Shown: positions 1-8,214, counted from the first letter of the stretch. The stretch: DNA of 12,183 nucleotides from Candidatus Aminicenantota bacterium (GCA_030671465.1 DAOVIP010000011.1:1-12183), one strand, 5' to 3'. Program-made: numbers and translations. Notes: generated by a model from the letters alone, not told the origin.

Positions 1-102
1 CAGGTGGGGTTTTGAAATATCCGGAAGTTCAACCACCTGCTGGGCAAACAGGGAAGCCGTCATGGAAACCATGATAAAAAAACAGCGAATTCCATATCTC
101 AT
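1..102 (-). CDS. Start of an exported protein, cut by window edge
   Basis: Only the first 34 codons are present; the gene runs off the left edge. The start is the ATG at 102-100, preceded on the minus strand by a purine-rich GGGGGGAG about 9 bases upstream, a good ribosome binding site. The N-terminus begins MRYGIRCFFIMVSM and continues into a hydrophobic stretch ending ASLFAQ, followed by polar residues. This is a typical Sec signal peptide with likely cleavage after the Ala of LFA (about residue 20). The mature product is therefore probably periplasmic or outer-membrane. The gene lies 43 bp behind the MinD-like ATPase gene on the same strand, so it is probably the third gene of that operon. 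Too little is visible to name a family. Confidence 0.65.
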   Translation of the reverse strand, partial: MRYGIRCFFIMVSMTASLFAQQVVELPDISKPHL

Positions 103-145
103 TTTTGAATTTCTCCCCCCATAAAAGAATTAGTTTATCCAATAA

Positions 146-1369
146 TCAGGTATAAAAAATGTTTCGGATTTCCTGTGGAGAGAGGATCCGGTTCATACCG
201 CAGTGATGAATACTGCTCTTGCCCAGGGCCTGCAACCGCGCCACCACAAAATCAAAATTGGCCTCCGGGTCCTGGCTGGCCCCGCGCACGACCATTCTTC
301 TGAGTACATCAAGCTGCCGGGTGACCTCATTGCTCCCGGATTCTATTGAAGGGTTCGGGGATCGGGAAGTAAGTGACTTTTTTTTCACCCCCATCAGTTC
401 CCTGAGTTCGGCTTCTATTCGATCCTGACCGGAGATCTTCGGCTTCCGGCGGTATTGTTGCATGATCAAATATGGCAAGGCATCCTCAGAGGAATTACGG
501 ATATCTTCATGGTAAACCACCCAGCCCAGGTTGGTGGGGGCCAGGTTGGCAGATACCAGGCTGTTCAAGTGCTCCACAAAGGGTCTGATGATATTTTCGG
601 CAGAGGTTTCAATCCCGTCGAATTGATTGAGGACAAAATTGACCCGGAAATTACTCACAAACCGTTTCAGGCGGGGAATGATCCGGGTCTCCGGAAACCG
701 TTCTTCCACCTGGAGGAAAAAATGATCGAAATTCGGTACTCTCCGGTTGTACACATCTTCCAGCCGGTCAACAACCGATACCAGCATCTGGAGATCCTTT
801 GAGCTCAAGGTTTTTCCGGAATCGAGCTTGAGGGCCTTGGGTTTCATCAATATCCGGCAAACCCGGAATAGCACCGCCCTCACCATCTCGGCTGCGGTTA
901 TGGTGGCCGCCTTCATCTTGGGGGTAAACACCAATATACCGGTATTGGTGATGGGCAGAAAATCCAGCACCTGCTCATCGATTCCGGCCTTGATATCCAG
1001 GATCACATAATCGGCCCGGAGATGGTTGATGCCCCTGATCAATTTGGCCTTCAGCTGATAATTTAAATTCACAATATCGGATATGAAATTCCGGGGTGAG
1101 GCAAGCATGCGGAAACCGGCAAATAAATTTTCCGGGTCCAGGCTTCGGTCCAGGCCAACCAGGCATTTTTCCAGGGGGTGACCTTTTTTCAAAAAATGAT
1201 AGATATCCTTGCCGATCTTCATCTGCAGGAAATTTCTCAGGCTGGAGGTACCGGCATCCAGGTCAATGAGCACGGTTTGATACTGCCTGGACAAGGCCAG
1301 GGCCAGATTCAGGGCCAGGGTGGTCTTGCCCACCCCTCCTTTTCCCGAGGCAATCGGTATGATTTTCAT
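146..1369 (-). CDS. MinD/ParA-family P-loop ATPase
   Basis: This is a cytoplasmic ATPase of the SIMIBI class (MinD/ParA/FlhG group). Members dimerise on ATP and position or partition cell structures. Residues 9-16 form a deviant Walker A motif, GKGGVGKT, with the signature lysine K10. Residues 33-40 (VLIDLDAG) match the A' strand that begins VIDxD in MinD, and residues 121-130 (YVILDIKAGI) match the Walker B/switch II strand. At 407 residues it is longer than MinD (about 270). The extra C-terminal part from about residue 300 is basic and helical with no recognised domain. It sits 31 bp downstream of the repeat/nuclease-like gene and is probably co-transcribed with it. An AAGGA lies about 11 bases before the ATG. 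No min, flagellar or chromosome-partition genes are visible nearby, so the cargo is unknown. The family is secure; the cellular role is not. Confidence 0.9.
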   Translation of the reverse strand: MKIIPIASGKGGVGKTTLALNLALALSRQYQTVLIDLDAGTSSLRNFLQMKIGKDIYHFLKKGHPLEKCLVGLDRSLDPENLFAGFRMLASPRNFISDIVNLNYQLKAKLIRGINHLRADYVILDIKAGIDEQVLDFLPITNTGILVFTPKMKAATITAAEMVRAVLFRVCRILMKPKALKLDSGKTLSSKDLQMLVSVVDRLEDVYNRRVPNFDHFFLQVEERFPETRIIPRLKRFVSNFRVNFVLNQFDGIETSAENIIRPFVEHLNSLVSANLAPTNLGWVVYHEDIRNSSEDALPYLIMQQYRRKPKISGQDRIEAELRELMGVKKKSLTSRSPNPSIESGSNEVTRQLDVLRRMVVRGASQDPEANFDFVVARLQALGKSSIHHCGMNRILSPQEIRNIFYT

Positions 1370-1400
1370 TCCCGCTTACATCCTTGTAATCAGTTTAAAC

Positions 1401-2342
1401 TCACTCCCGGAAAAAATCCTCAAAGCGTTCCATCTCGGATTTAAGTTCCAGGACCTCGGTCGGACAATCCTTGTGATCATGAATCCAGCAGACAATCAGG
1501 TCACAACCGTTTTCCAGCAATTCCGACTCCTGAACATCGGAGCAGCGGTATTCAAATTGTATCCGGATATGCTCCCACTGATTGTTTTCCAGATCCACAC
1601 AGCGCCGGGCATCACAATCGGGAAATTCCGGACTGAGGGATTCAATGACAAATCCCAGTTCCGGGGCCACTATTCCGAACAGGAATATAACCCCCTTTTT
1701 ATCAGCCGGGGCAAACCTCAGGCCCCGGAATTTAATGGATTCACCCAGGGTCCTGGGTCTTTTTTTTGCCTGCTTGGGTTTTATAGTCTGGGGAATGAAT
1801 TTTATTTTTTGTTCCTCCACCATTTCCTCCTCTGCCCTATCGGGTTGTTTTTGGACATTGTATTCCTCCAGGGACATCTGTGCATCTTCGATGGAAACAG
1901 CTCCGGATTTGCCACTTTGAATGTTGAATTTTTCCGGAAAGCTCTTTCTGGCTTGCAACAGGGCCTCATCCAGGCTCTTCCAATGTTTACGGTATAAATG
2001 CTCTCCATATTTTCCCTGGGCATCCACGGTCAGAACCGTGGGTTCCTCTCCGATTTTATTGTAAATTCGGATCAGCTCCATCAACAATTTCTCTTCACTC
2101 ACAGCCGAACTTTTCGCCTGCTGGTTTTGGCTGGATTTTTGCCGTTGGCCCCGGGCTTTCTCATCAGAAACCGGGGTTAAATCCGCCTGTTTCAGGGCCT
2201 GTTCCCAGCTACCCAGGTGATACTTTACGGTTTCGACGGGAATGGTGGAATACAATTCGAATTGATTCTCGTTCAATCCCTTGCCATCCAATTTTTTAGC
2301 CACCCGCTGAATCTCTTGGATAATACGTTCCTTGGTAATCAT
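1401..2342 (-). CDS. Protein with homing-endonuclease-associated repeats and nuclease-like C-terminal domain
   Basis: The 313-residue protein has three parts. Residues 2-55 and 81-133 are two copies of a helical repeat seen next to HNH homing endonucleases, ending GSWEQALKQA and KSLDEALLQA; the spacing of Trp/Leu and the helical pattern identify it. Residues 134-195 are a charged linker rich in Glu and Lys. Residues 196-313 form a compact domain containing LFGIVAPELGFVIE (221-234), PDCDARR (241-247), CDLIVCWIHDH (280-290) and VLELKSE (297-303). From memory of related proteins, this resembles a restriction-endonuclease-like fold, with an acid before the strand at D281 and an ExK at E299-K301. 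That assignment is inferred. No HNH motif is present. The ATG has only a weak GGAAAG upstream. It heads the minus-strand operon with the MinD-like ATPase. Function is unproven; a non-catalytic DNA-binding role is equally possible. Confidence 0.8.
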   Translation of the reverse strand: MITKERIIQEIQRVAKKLDGKGLNENQFELYSTIPVETVKYHLGSWEQALKQADLTPVSDEKARGQRQKSSQNQQAKSSAVSEEKLLMELIRIYNKIGEEPTVLTVDAQGKYGEHLYRKHWKSLDEALLQARKSFPEKFNIQSGKSGAVSIEDAQMSLEEYNVQKQPDRAEEEMVEEQKIKFIPQTIKPKQAKKRPRTLGESIKFRGLRFAPADKKGVIFLFGIVAPELGFVIESLSPEFPDCDARRCVDLENNQWEHIRIQFEYRCSDVQESELLENGCDLIVCWIHDHKDCPTEVLELKSEMERFEDFFRE

Positions 2343-2391
2343 TGGTCTTTCCGGCTCACGGCTAAGCCTACCGGCTATTCATCCCGTTTAT

Positions 2392-2420
2392 ATCTTATAT
2401 TTAAAAAATGCAGTTGTCAA
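2392..2420 (-). promoter_or_regulatory. Sigma-70 promoter for the minus-strand operon
   Basis: On the minus strand a perfect TTGACA lies at 2420-2415, followed after 17 bp by TAAGAT at 2397-2392. An overlapping TATAAG at 2399-2394 gives a 15-bp spacer. The start would fall near 2385, leaving a leader of about 43 bases before the ATG at 2342. The -35 box lies inside a 15-bp palindrome. Confidence 0.62.
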
Positions 2421-2424
2421 CTGC
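2410..2424. promoter_or_regulatory. Perfect 15-bp palindrome, candidate operator
   Basis: GCAGTTG-T-CAACTGC is a perfect dyad with 7-bp arms around one central base. It covers the whole -35 element of the minus-strand promoter and ends 29 bp before the -35 of the plus-strand promoter. A dimeric repressor bound here would block the minus-strand operon and could also affect the FHA gene. It is not followed by a T-run, so it is not a terminator. The cognate regulator is unknown. Confidence 0.5.
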
Positions 2425-2452
2425 TGCAGGCCGGAACAGGTTTACAATTTTT

Positions 2453-2481
2453 TTGACTTTTTTTTTCCAATAGTCTACAAT
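2453..2481 (+). promoter_or_regulatory. Sigma-70 promoter for the FHA gene
   Basis: TTGACT at 2453-2458 and TACAAT at 2476-2481 are separated by an optimal 17 bp; each box differs from consensus at one position. Transcription would start near 2488, giving a leader of about 22 bases that contains the GGAG ribosome binding site of the gene at 2511. Confidence 0.75.
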
Positions 2482-2510
2482 AAATCCAAAGATGTCAGAA
2501 GGAGAAAGGC

Positions 2511-3479
2511 ATGGATCAATCCGAAGAAAAACAGGCTTATCTGGAAGGAATAACCGGACTTTACAACGGTAATAAATACCTTATCGCCGGAGATGAGTTT
2601 GTGATTGGCAGGAGCCCGGATTGTGACCTGATCATGAAAGAGAGTACCATCTCGGCCCAGCATGCCAAAATCACCCGGACCGGAGATGTTTTTGAAATCA
2701 TAGACCTCGGTTCTATCAACAAAACCTCTGTCAACGGTGAAAATGTGGAGCGAAAGAGACTGCGAACCGCGGACAAGATCAGGCTGGATGTAGTCGAATT
2801 CACCTTTATCAACCCCGGGGATGTGGTTCGGACCGAATTGTCCTCCCCGGATCCTGGATTCGATCTGCCCAAAACCGTGATCCGCTCCGAACCTGCGGAC
2901 ACCCAAACCCCCAACTCCGAAAAAACCCATCCCCTGATCCGCGAAGATATCAAAACCAAGCCGGACCGGCCGGCCCGAAAAGGAAACCTTTTCAACGGTC
3001 TGGTTCTGGGACTGTTGATCGCCTATATTCTCTCCTGGGGCGGCCTGCTGCTGAGTGTACTGATGCAGAACCGGCTATCATCGGCCAGCATTACCGGTCT
3101 TTTCCGGGGTCAAATGATGGTTTTTCCGCTCCTGCACCTGCACACCCACTGGTTGAATATCGCTCATTGGACCCCGCCTGTCGCCGTCAGCCTCATTTGC
3201 CTGGTCATGGGCCTCTTTATCGGGGGAATCATTGCCCGGGATATCGGACGGTATAAACGTTCCAATACTGCCCTGATTTTCAGTGTGGTTTATATATTGA
3301 TTGCTGCTGTGGTTCAGCTGGCCGCCCTGCAGTTTGATTTCACTGCCTGGCAGAACCTGGCCCGGGGAGCCGGCCTGGGAATGGGTAATCCGCTGCTGAA
3401 TCTGATTCTGGTGATGGCCTACTTCTGGGTGGTCAGTTTTATCATTTCCTTTATGGGCACCCTGCTGGGCAAGAAATAA
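2511..3479 (+). CDS. FHA-domain protein with four C-terminal membrane segments
   Basis: An N-terminal forkhead-associated domain (about residues 10-102) binds phosphothreonine peptides. The core motifs are GRS at 33-35, SAQH at 48-51 and SINKTSVNG at 68-76, matching the family pattern GRxx...SxxH...NGxxxNG. A proline-rich linker (about 103-157) connects to a membrane region with hydrophobic segments near 160-185, 222-242, 253-273 and 294-318. It ends LLGKK. The FHA domain precedes the first membrane segment and there is no signal peptide, so it should face the cytoplasm. The ATG follows GGAG by 6 bases. The tricorn-like protease gene begins 88 bp downstream on the same strand and may be co-transcribed. 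No Ser/Thr kinase is in the window, so the phosphorylated partner is unknown. The membrane part resembles small integral-membrane modules and has no visible enzyme motif. Confidence 0.9.
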   Translation: MDQSEEKQAYLEGITGLYNGNKYLIAGDEFVIGRSPDCDLIMKESTISAQHAKITRTGDVFEIIDLGSINKTSVNGENVERKRLRTADKIRLDVVEFTFINPGDVVRTELSSPDPGFDLPKTVIRSEPADTQTPNSEKTHPLIREDIKTKPDRPARKGNLFNGLVLGLLIAYILSWGGLLLSVLMQNRLSSASITGLFRGQMMVFPLLHLHTHWLNIAHWTPPVAVSLICLVMGLFIGGIIARDIGRYKRSNTALIFSVVYILIAAVVQLAALQFDFTAWQNLARGAGLGMGNPLLNLILVMAYFWVVSFIISFMGTLLGKK

Positions 3480-3567
3480 TCTGTTTCTAAACCATCCCCA
3501 TTCTTTTACGTAATACAATATTTGGTAAAAAGACCTGTATGTTTTCTGTATCCAAAAGGAGGATTTT

Positions 3568-6500
3568 ATGAAAAAAACACTATTCACAGTACTATTGTTA
3601 CTCATTTTTGCCGGGTATATCTTTTCCATAGACGATGCCCGGCTGTTAAGAACCCCGGATATTAACGGCAACCTGATTGCATTCGTATACGCCGGTGACA
3701 TCTGGACGGTTCCGGCTACGGGCGGAGATGCCACCCGCCTGACTTCACATGAAGGCCTGGAATTGTTTCCTAAAATATCCCCGGATGGAAAGTGGATTGC
3801 CTTTTCCGGGGAATATTCCGGTTCACGCCAGGTATATGTCATGCCGGCCACCGGGGGAACCCCCAGGCAGTTAACCTATTACAATGACGTGGGGATCATG
3901 CCACCCCGCGGCGGTTACGATTACATTGTCATGGACTGGACCCACGACTCCAGCAAGATCCTGGTCAGGGCCAACCGCACTCCCTTTTTTAAAAGGATGG
4001 GTAAATACTTTCTGGTCAGCCTGAAGGGAGGCCTGGAAACCCCGCTACAGATACCGGAAGTGGGCTTCGGCAGCTTCTCACCCTGCGGCAAAAAGATCGT
4101 CTACACCCCCATATCCAGGGAATTCAGGACCTGGAAACGAATGAAGGGTGGTCGGGCCCAGGATGTATGGACCTATGACCTGGAGAAAGACGAGTCCAAG
4201 AGGATTACCACCTTTACCGGCACCGATCAGCATCCGCTCTGGTACAAAAACAAACTGTATTTTGTATCTGACCGGGATATGAAATTGAATTTCTGGTCTT
4301 ACGATCTGAATACCGGTAAAAAAGAACAGGTAACCCGGCACAGTGAATACGATGTACTATGGCCCTCCGGCCACAATGGTCTGGTGGTCTATGAATACGA
4401 TGCCCATATCTACAAGCTCGATCTGACCAGCGGCAAGACTGATAAAATTACGGTAAATATTCATTTTGACAATCCCAATATACTCCCCTATTTTAAAAAC
4501 GTATCCAAATTCATCTCCCGTTTCGGCGGTGCTCTCACCACAACCGGGAAACGGGCCATCTTTGATGCCCGGGGCGATATTTTTACGGTTCCGGCCAAAA
4601 AGGGTGTGACCGTTAACCTGACCCGCACCCCGGGAGTCCGGGAAATATATCCGGTCACCTCTCCGGACGGAAAATGGATTTCTTACATATCCGATAAGAG
4701 CGGAGACTATGAAATGTACCTGCTGGATCCCAAGACCAAAAAATCCGTCCAGCTGACCCAGGATCACCAGGTATGGAAATATCCGCCGGTCTGGTCACCG
4801 GACAGTAAAAAACTGGTCTTTTCCGATATGAACCGGGAACTCCAAATCCTGGATATCGCCAGCAAGAAAATCACCCGGGTAGACCGGGGCCGTTTTTCTC
4901 AGATCCGTCATTACGACTGGGCACCGGATTCCAAATGGATCACCTACACCAAGGAAATCGACAACAAACTCCAGGCTGTCTGGGTCTATTCACTGGAAAC
5001 GAACCAATCCCACACCCTGAGCAACGGTAAATACAATGACTACGGCGGCGCCTTTTCCCAGGACGGAAAGTATATCTACTTTCTCTCCGACCGGGATTTC
5101 ACCATGGATTTCCGGACCGGCTTTTCCAGCATGGAATTCGACTTTATCTACAACAAATCCATGCGGGCATATGCCATGGCCCTGACCAAAACAGCCCCAA
5201 ACATCTTCAAAGAGGAAAATGATCTGGATGAAACAGCCAAACCCGCTGACCCCCCGGCCAAGGATAAGAAATCCAAAAAGGACAAAGATAAGAAGAAAAA
5301 AGCAGTGGTCGTGAAAATCGATTTCAAGGACATCGGCAACCGGGTCAATGCCTTTCCCATGGGTTCCGGCCGGTACAATATGGTGCTGGATATCGGCGGG
5401 GAAAAGATCCTCTATTCCAAGGACCGGGAACTCCGGATGTACAACCTGAAAGACAAAAAGGATGAACTGATCATCAGTGGAATCCAGTATGGTTCGTTTT
5501 CCGCCGATTACAAAAAACTCCTCTATCGGGCCCAGAACAAATGGGGAATCATCGACATCAAGCCCAAGCAAAAAGTCGGCACCGGTACCCTGAAACTGGA
5601 TGGCCTGACCATGAAAATCGATCCGGTCATCGAGTGGCAGCAGATATACAATGAGGGCTGGCGGATCTACCGCGACTGGTTTTATGTAAAAAACATGCAC
5701 GGCGTGGACTGGCCCAAGATGAAGGAAAAATACGCCAAATGGCTCCCCTACGTCAGCCACCGGGCCGACCTGGACTATATCTTCGGCGAACTGGTCGGTG
5801 AACTGAATGTCGGCCACTGCTATGTGAACTGGGGAGATTTCAAACGGGTAAAACGCATCAACACCGGCTTATTAGGTGCCGAACTCAAAGTTGATCCAGC
5901 TTCCGACCGCTATATCATTTCCAAAATTTTTCAGGGAGAAAACTGGAACAACAACACCCGTTCCCCGCTCACCGAGCAGGGCATCGATGTCCATGTCGGT
6001 GACTACCTGATCGAACTGAACGGCTACGAGGTCACCACCAAAGACAATCCCTACCTTTTCCTGGAAAATACCGCCAATAGCAAAATCACCATCAAGGTCA
6101 ATTCCAAGCCTGAAACCCAGGGGGCCCGGACCTACTGGATCAAGCCCATTTCCAGCGAATTGAACCTGTTCTACATGGACTGGGTGGAAACCCGTAGAAA
6201 GATGGTGGAAAAACTGTCCAAGGGCCGCATCGGTTATATCCATGTGCCCAATACTGCCATCGAGGGCAACCGGGAGCTCTTCAAGGGTCTTTACGCCCAG
6301 AGCCACAAGGAAGCCCTGATCATCGATGAACGCTACAACGGCGGTGGCTGGGATTCCATCAAGATGATCGAAAAATTACTCCGCTCCCCCAAGAGTTACT
6401 GGCATGCCCGGGGACTGGAGCTGAACGTCTCTCCGACCTTCGGACACGACGGCCCCAAGGCCATGCTGATCAACCATTATTCCTCATCAGGAGGGGATGA

Positions 6501-6855
6501 ATTTCCATACAGCTTCCGGAAGACCAAACTGGGAATCCTGATCGGTACCCGTACCTGGGGAGGCCTGGTCGGATACGGCTGGAGCCCTAGCCTGGTGGAC
6601 GGACCCTCTTTTGCCGTGCCCATGTTCGGCATCGTCAGCACCGAAGGCGAATTCGTGGTCGAGGGTGTGGGCGTGTACCCGGACCCGGGATTTGAAGTTT
6701 ATGACCGGCCAGAACTGGTGGCCAAGGGCAAAGATCCCAGTATTGAAGTCGCGGTAAAATACCTGTTGGAACAGATCAACAAGAAACCCCGAAAAAAAAT
6801 CACCAATCCCAAGGATCCGGATCGCTCCAAATGGTTTGAAAAAGAGATCAAATAA
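3568..6855 (+). CDS. Secreted tricorn-like S41 peptidase
   Basis: Tricorn proteases degrade oligopeptides in a beta-propeller-gated chamber. Residues 1-20 form a signal peptide (lysines, then LLLLIFAGYIFS), so this version is exported, unlike the cytosolic archaeal enzyme. Residues about 25-305 and 310-690 carry PD40/TolB-type blades (ISPDGKWIAF, TSPDGKWISY, WSPDSKKLVF), matching the six- and seven-bladed propellers. The C1 part ends with GELNVGHCYV (H750), a PDZ domain spans about 767-855, and the C2 part holds DERYNGGG (920-927), SSSGGDEF (nucleophile S974) and VEGVGVYPD (E1032). These align with archaeal His746, Ser965 and Glu1023; the Ser745 position is Gly749 here. A lysine-rich insert at 565-578 lies within the second propeller. 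Length (1095) fits the family (about 1070). AGGAGG lies 5 bases before the ATG. Its 3' end is 3 bp from the convergent regulator gene. Confidence 0.95.
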   Translation: MKKTLFTVLLLLIFAGYIFSIDDARLLRTPDINGNLIAFVYAGDIWTVPATGGDATRLTSHEGLELFPKISPDGKWIAFSGEYSGSRQVYVMPATGGTPRQLTYYNDVGIMPPRGGYDYIVMDWTHDSSKILVRANRTPFFKRMGKYFLVSLKGGLETPLQIPEVGFGSFSPCGKKIVYTPISREFRTWKRMKGGRAQDVWTYDLEKDESKRITTFTGTDQHPLWYKNKLYFVSDRDMKLNFWSYDLNTGKKEQVTRHSEYDVLWPSGHNGLVVYEYDAHIYKLDLTSGKTDKITVNIHFDNPNILPYFKNVSKFISRFGGALTTTGKRAIFDARGDIFTVPAKKGVTVNLTRTPGVREIYPVTSPDGKWISYISDKSGDYEMYLLDPKTKKSVQLTQDHQVWKYPPVWSPDSKKLVFSDMNRELQILDIASKKITRVDRGRFSQIRHYDWAPDSKWITYTKEIDNKLQAVWVYSLETNQSHTLSNGKYNDYGGAFSQDGKYIYFLSDRDFTMDFRTGFSSMEFDFIYNKSMRAYAMALTKTAPNIFKEENDLDETAKPADPPAKDKKSKKDKDKKKKAVVVKIDFKDIGNRVNAFPMGSGRYNMVLDIGGEKILYSKDRELRMYNLKDKKDELIISGIQYGSFSADYKKLLYRAQNKWGIIDIKPKQKVGTGTLKLDGLTMKIDPVIEWQQIYNEGWRIYRDWFYVKNMHGVDWPKMKEKYAKWLPYVSHRADLDYIFGELVGELNVGHCYVNWGDFKRVKRINTGLLGAELKVDPASDRYIISKIFQGENWNNNTRSPLTEQGIDVHVGDYLIELNGYEVTTKDNPYLFLENTANSKITIKVNSKPETQGARTYWIKPISSELNLFYMDWVETRRKMVEKLSKGRIGYIHVPNTAIEGNRELFKGLYAQSHKEALIIDERYNGGGWDSIKMIEKLLRSPKSYWHARGLELNVSPTFGHDGPKAMLINHYSSSGGDEFPYSFRKTKLGILIGTRTWGGLVGYGWSPSLVDGPSFAVPMFGIVSTEGEFVVEGVGVYPDPGFEVYDRPELVAKGKDPSIEVAVKYLLEQINKKPRKKITNPKDPDRSKWFEKEIK

Positions 6856-6858
6856 TTA

Positions 6859-8214
6859 TCAATCGATAGACCCCGGCCCCTCTTTTTTTATATTAAACTC
6901 CTTTATTTTTCTGTAAAGACTGGGTCGGGACATGCTCAGCAGCTTTGCCGCCCTGGAAATATTGAAGTCGGTTATTTGTAAAACTTTAATGATGTAATTT
7001 TTTTTGTATTCTTCATAGGTTAAAATCCGGTCTTCACCGGTTTTCTCCTGCCTAATGGCCGAATAGGAAAGATCATCCATTTCAATAATATTGTTTTTCG
7101 TGAAGGGGAGAACGCCCTTAATGAAATTTTTAAGTTCCCGGACATTACCGGGCCAGGTGGCATTCAGAAAATAGTATTCAACCTCTTTGCTGATTCCCTC
7201 GATCGCCTTGCCATACAGGGTATTAAACAGACCAATATAATGATGGGTCAGGGGCAGTATATCCTCAATCCGTTCTCTCAGCGGGGGCAGAATAATCATG
7301 GATTCTTTCAGTCGGTAAAAAAGGTCACTTCGAAAATTTTTCAGTTTGACCTCATTTTCAAGATTCTTATTGGTTGAGGCAATCAAACGGATATCGATCT
7401 TCTGGCCCTTTTCACTCTTGAGCCGGTATATCACCTGTTCGTCAAGAACCCTCAACAATTTGGCCTGAATATGCAGAGGCAATTCTCCGATTTCATCCAG
7501 AAACAGGGTTCCCCTGTTGGCCTGAAGGAAGCGCCCGCGGTAATCGGTCGTGGCACCTGAAAAAGCGCCCTTTTCAAATCCGAATAATTCCGACTCAAAC
7601 AATTCACCGGGTATGGATGCACAATTGACCGGCAGGAAAATTTCCTGATTGCGCAGGGAATGGTTGTGAATCGCCTGGGCAAAAACCTCCTTTCCGGTAC
7701 CGGTTTCACCCTGGATCAGAACAATATTATCGGTTCCGGACAGTATTTTTGCCCGCTCGATCATTCTCTCCATCTGATTGCTCCGATAGACAATCTTACC
7801 AAAGGTGAAATTGGAGACCACTTCATTTTTAAAATTTTGATGTTCTTCTACCAACCGGTTCATCTCCATGATCTTCGTGACCTGGGCAAATAGCATTTCG
7901 TTGGATACCGGCTTTTCAAGATAATTGACCGCTCCTTTCTTAATGGCCTCCACAACCGTCGGGATACTGGGATTGCCGGTGATAATAATGGACTTGCCTT
8001 TCAATCGATCGGAATACATGTCAAAAAGCTTGATGGAGTTTCCATCCGGGAGCATCATATCCAGAATGAAGATGTCATATGAATTCAGCTCTATTTTTTT
8101 TACGGCCTCGTCAATGCTGGCGGCCTCATCAACCTGGAATTGCCGGGATTCCAGCTTTAATTTCAACATCTCCCTGATTTCCAGGGTATCTTCCAGTAAT
8201 AAGATTCTGGTCAT
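6859..8214 (-). CDS. NtrC-family sigma-54-dependent response regulator
   Basis: This 451-residue cytoplasmic activator has the full three-domain layout. The receiver domain (1-120) has acidic pocket E8-D9, phospho-acceptor D52, T79 and K101. The AAA+ domain (about 139-370) has Walker A GETGTGKE (169-176), Walker B GTLFLDE (235-241) and candidate arginine fingers in FRSDLFYRL (R295, R301). The C-terminal Fis-type helix-turn-helix is at 419-440 (NISRAAKLLSMSRPSLYRKI). The sigma-54 contact loop reads GAFSGA (216-221) where GAFTGA is usual. The start chosen is the ATG at 8214, with GAGG five bases upstream and the receiver beginning at once (MTRILLLEDT). An upstream TTG at 8271 would add 19 unlikely residues. 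No histidine kinase is adjacent. The target is probably the divergent gene at 8567, which has a sigma-54 promoter. Confidence 0.95.
   Translation of the reverse strand: MTRILLLEDTLEIREMLKLKLESRQFQVDEAASIDEAVKKIELNSYDIFILDMMLPDGNSIKLFDMYSDRLKGKSIIITGNPSIPTVVEAIKKGAVNYLEKPVSNEMLFAQVTKIMEMNRLVEEHQNFKNEVVSNFTFGKIVYRSNQMERMIERAKILSGTDNIVLIQGETGTGKEVFAQAIHNHSLRNQEIFLPVNCASIPGELFESELFGFEKGAFSGATTDYRGRFLQANRGTLFLDEIGELPLHIQAKLLRVLDEQVIYRLKSEKGQKIDIRLIASTNKNLENEVKLKNFRSDLFYRLKESMIILPPLRERIEDILPLTHHYIGLFNTLYGKAIEGISKEVEYYFLNATWPGNVRELKNFIKGVLPFTKNNIIEMDDLSYSAIRQEKTGEDRILTYEEYKKNYIIKVLQITDFNISRAAKLLSMSRPSLYRKIKEFNIKKEGPGSID

Noticed and set aside
3504..3530. TTTTAC-N15-GTAAAA inverted repeat, TTACGTAA palindrome and TACAAT before the protease gene
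   Set aside because: The arms are short and AT-rich, no -35 box is at the right distance, and chance occurrence is likely.
3078..3851. Minus-strand open frame spanning the FHA/protease junction
   Set aside because: It overlaps two well-supported plus-strand genes and has no family resemblance.
5257..5300. Lysine-rich coding stretch in the protease as a frameshift or insertion artefact
   Set aside because: The frame continues cleanly, and bacterial tricorn homologues commonly carry a charged insert at this place.
4990..5817. Long open frame on the minus strand (275 codons) inside the protease gene
   Set aside because: It is antisense to a clear tricorn-like coding region, has no ribosome binding site or recognisable domain, and its composition reflects the opposite frame.
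6870..6892. CCCCGGCCCC followed by a T-run as a terminator for the protease gene
   Set aside because: The two C-blocks do not pair with each other beyond GGCC, and the sequence codes for the end of the regulator.
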